Shown here piece by piece: positions 54,641 to 55,942 of a stretch of DNA of 55,942 bases. The position numbers were made by a program, and so were the translations under genes. Under the pieces are notes generated by a model that worked only from the letters and a program-made list of their open reading frames with translations, did no database searches and was not told the origin of the DNA. Numbering within the stretch: the first letter of the stretch is position 1; every line of letters starts with the position of its first letter. The stretch covers positions 1 through 55,942 of the forward strand of contig JBCAQO010000035.1 of assembly GCA_039111635.1 (NCBI GenBank). Reading direction: 5' to 3'. Source of the DNA: Heterobasidion occidentale. Lineage: Eukaryota > Basidiomycota > Agaricomycetes > Russulales > Bondarzewiaceae.

Positions 54641-55942
54641 ATGCCTGAGGACCACTCTCTTGGTGATAAACGTCAGCCTAGTGCTCTTCAACTAGGCCCC
54701 AGGAAAAGGCCGTAAGCACTACTTTGCCTCGCCTGCCTGGGCGACCTCTGACCCTCCGCAAGGTGTCTCACAGATCCGCTTGTTCATCACGGTCGTCATT
54801 TTGGACGGACTGTACACGCTCTTTGCAACGTCCAGTCTATAATCACACGTGGTCTTCTTAGAATGGGAGAGCTGGCTGAGGAGCCTGAGTCCTTGACATA
54901 TGAGTGAGCCGTTCCTATCTAAGGCCAACTCGCTGAATCAATCATTCTTGTCATGCACTGCGTGTTTCATTGTTTGATAGGCAGAGGCGGGAGTACAAGG
55001 TTTATGAAGAATTACTTCGGATGGTCCCCCATCTTGAAGAGCGCCTACAGGAAGGCTCTGACGAGGAGATCATGCACATAGGGGAACTAGTAAGTGTGAC
55101 CGCATCACCTTGAGTGTGGCTATTTAACGGTAGGGCAGATTCAAAAGGGGTGTCTAGCGCTAGATCGGACGATACAAAGAGTATGAAAGGCCCTATCCTC
55201 GATTGGATCACTCCTCGAGGCCAATCCCTTATTCCGCCACTCTCCCGTAACATGAAATCAGATCGGGGCTTTCGCCATGAACAGACAGGAGCGCTGCTTT
55301 GCCCTGCAGGATTGGATTGGTCGAATCCTGAGTAAGATCAAATAATCTCATTTTTTCCCGTTCATCTCACTCGAACAGTATCAAACGGAAATTGCGAGAC
55401 GGTGAAATGCTTATTCCAGGAGACCAGTGGCCCATTTTTCTATATGCTGGTTATCGGTACGATTCTGATGACCCATGGAAGGGGCTTTTCAAGAGCCAGC
55501 TGCTCGTCTCAGTATGTTTCTATCTGGTACTTTCGACGAACTCGCATGCTGATGTTCATAGGCCTATAAGCACGTGTTTACATCTCCAAGTTCAGTGGAA
55601 AAGGATGCGAGGGCCACAAGGTCTGGGAACGCGCGGATTCACGGTATGAAATGCGTCACACCGGCATCGATCGCTTACATTGCCACGCAGGTAGCTGTTA
55701 AGAGACCCCTTCGCATGTTGCTTCTGATTCCCCTTTCTAGGCTCGATTTTCCCTCTCGTCGTCAGCTGTATTTTCTCGAACAGATACTGTCACCGACTCA
55801 GAGCGTTTCTTCAATAGTGTATTGGAATTGTTTGAGGATGTGGAGGAAAAGGAGGAAGTTGACGCGCTATTATTATGGTGGAACTGGTACGTATCTCAAA
55901 GTATCTTCGACCCTTTCTGACATTCTTTGAAGTCAGATTTTC
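54641..55942 (+). CDS. DUF6698-like protein, cut by the window edge
   Basis: At least seven exons; the sequence runs off the right edge inside an exon. After MPEDHSLGDKRQPSALQLG come HHGRHFGRTVHALCNVQSI, LLRMGELAEEPESLTYE, YEELLRMVPHLEERLQEGSD, ARSDDTKSMKGPILDWITP, RGFRHEQTGALLCPAGLDW, GEMLIPGDQWPIFLYAGY, AYKHVFTSPSSVEKDARATR, SGNARIHGMKCVTPASIAYI, and VDALLLWWNCQIF. This matches the basidiomycete DUF6698 family as I remember it, whose function is unknown and whose members are numerous in mushroom genomes. Introns are about 45-60 nt. At 55147-55150 four G occur where five would keep the frame (IQKG then VSSARSDD). No transposase signature was seen. Confidence 0.65.

Overview
The window looks like nuclear DNA of a mushroom-forming basidiomycete (Agaricomycetes). 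Genes are dense and on both strands, introns are mostly 45-115 nt with GT..AG ends, and the protein families are typical of that group: a Kin1/MARK kinase, a fungal xylulokinase, ricin-B-fold lectins, a Plavaka-type transposase, an OTT_1508-like deaminase and a DUF6698-like protein. No bacterial, organellar or viral genes were seen.

Region 1 (about 1-19 kb) is mostly conserved gene space. It holds a secreted Ser/Thr-rich protein (2329-3364 +), a KIN1 polarity kinase (4222-9489 -), subunit 1 of the signal peptidase complex (10620-11355 -), a small secreted protein (11838-12437 -) and xylulokinase (13920-17039 +). Region 2 (17.9-23 kb) has two neighbouring genes with a ricin-B/beta-trefoil lectin fold (17976-18617 and 19272-21294, both +). 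After them come a 90-bp tandem repeat and a compact four-exon orphan gene with a 15-nt exon (22200-22761 -).

Region 3 (23.5-36 kb) is accessory DNA. It contains a Plavaka-type transposase (23570-27774 -), a predicted deaminase (28587-30936 +), a large lineage-specific gene (31204-33980 -) and a GC-rich, internally repetitive island (34.57-35.8 kb). Region 4 (37.5-46.8 kb) is the most unusual part. A hairpin-forming motif of about 27 nt occurs more than thirty times. It runs in one orientation on the left (37.6-40.0 kb) and mainly in the opposite orientation on the right (45.5-46.4 kb). A diverged inverted repeat of about 190 bp (38438-38632 and 46569-46760) brackets the inner arrays, so the whole resembles a repeat-armoured mobile element of about 8.3 kb carrying a lineage-specific gene (42588-44769 -). 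Region 5 (47-56 kb) has small orphan genes, two lineage-specific genes (49541-50501 - and 53378-54390 -), a Ulp1-type cysteine protease with visible catalytic residues (51108-53230 +) and a DUF6698-like gene cut by the right edge.

Two cross-cutting observations stand out. First, the 15-mer CTTGCTCATTGCAGG occurs as a direct pair, 42-46 nt apart, at three unlinked places. Each pair lies upstream of, and in the same direction as, a different accessory gene (transposase, large lineage-specific gene, Ulp1). Second, conserved genes repeatedly change reading frame by one base, mostly at short G/C runs. That looks more like base-calling error than decay, so several gene models here need a corrected sequence. 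All intron and start assignments were made by eye.
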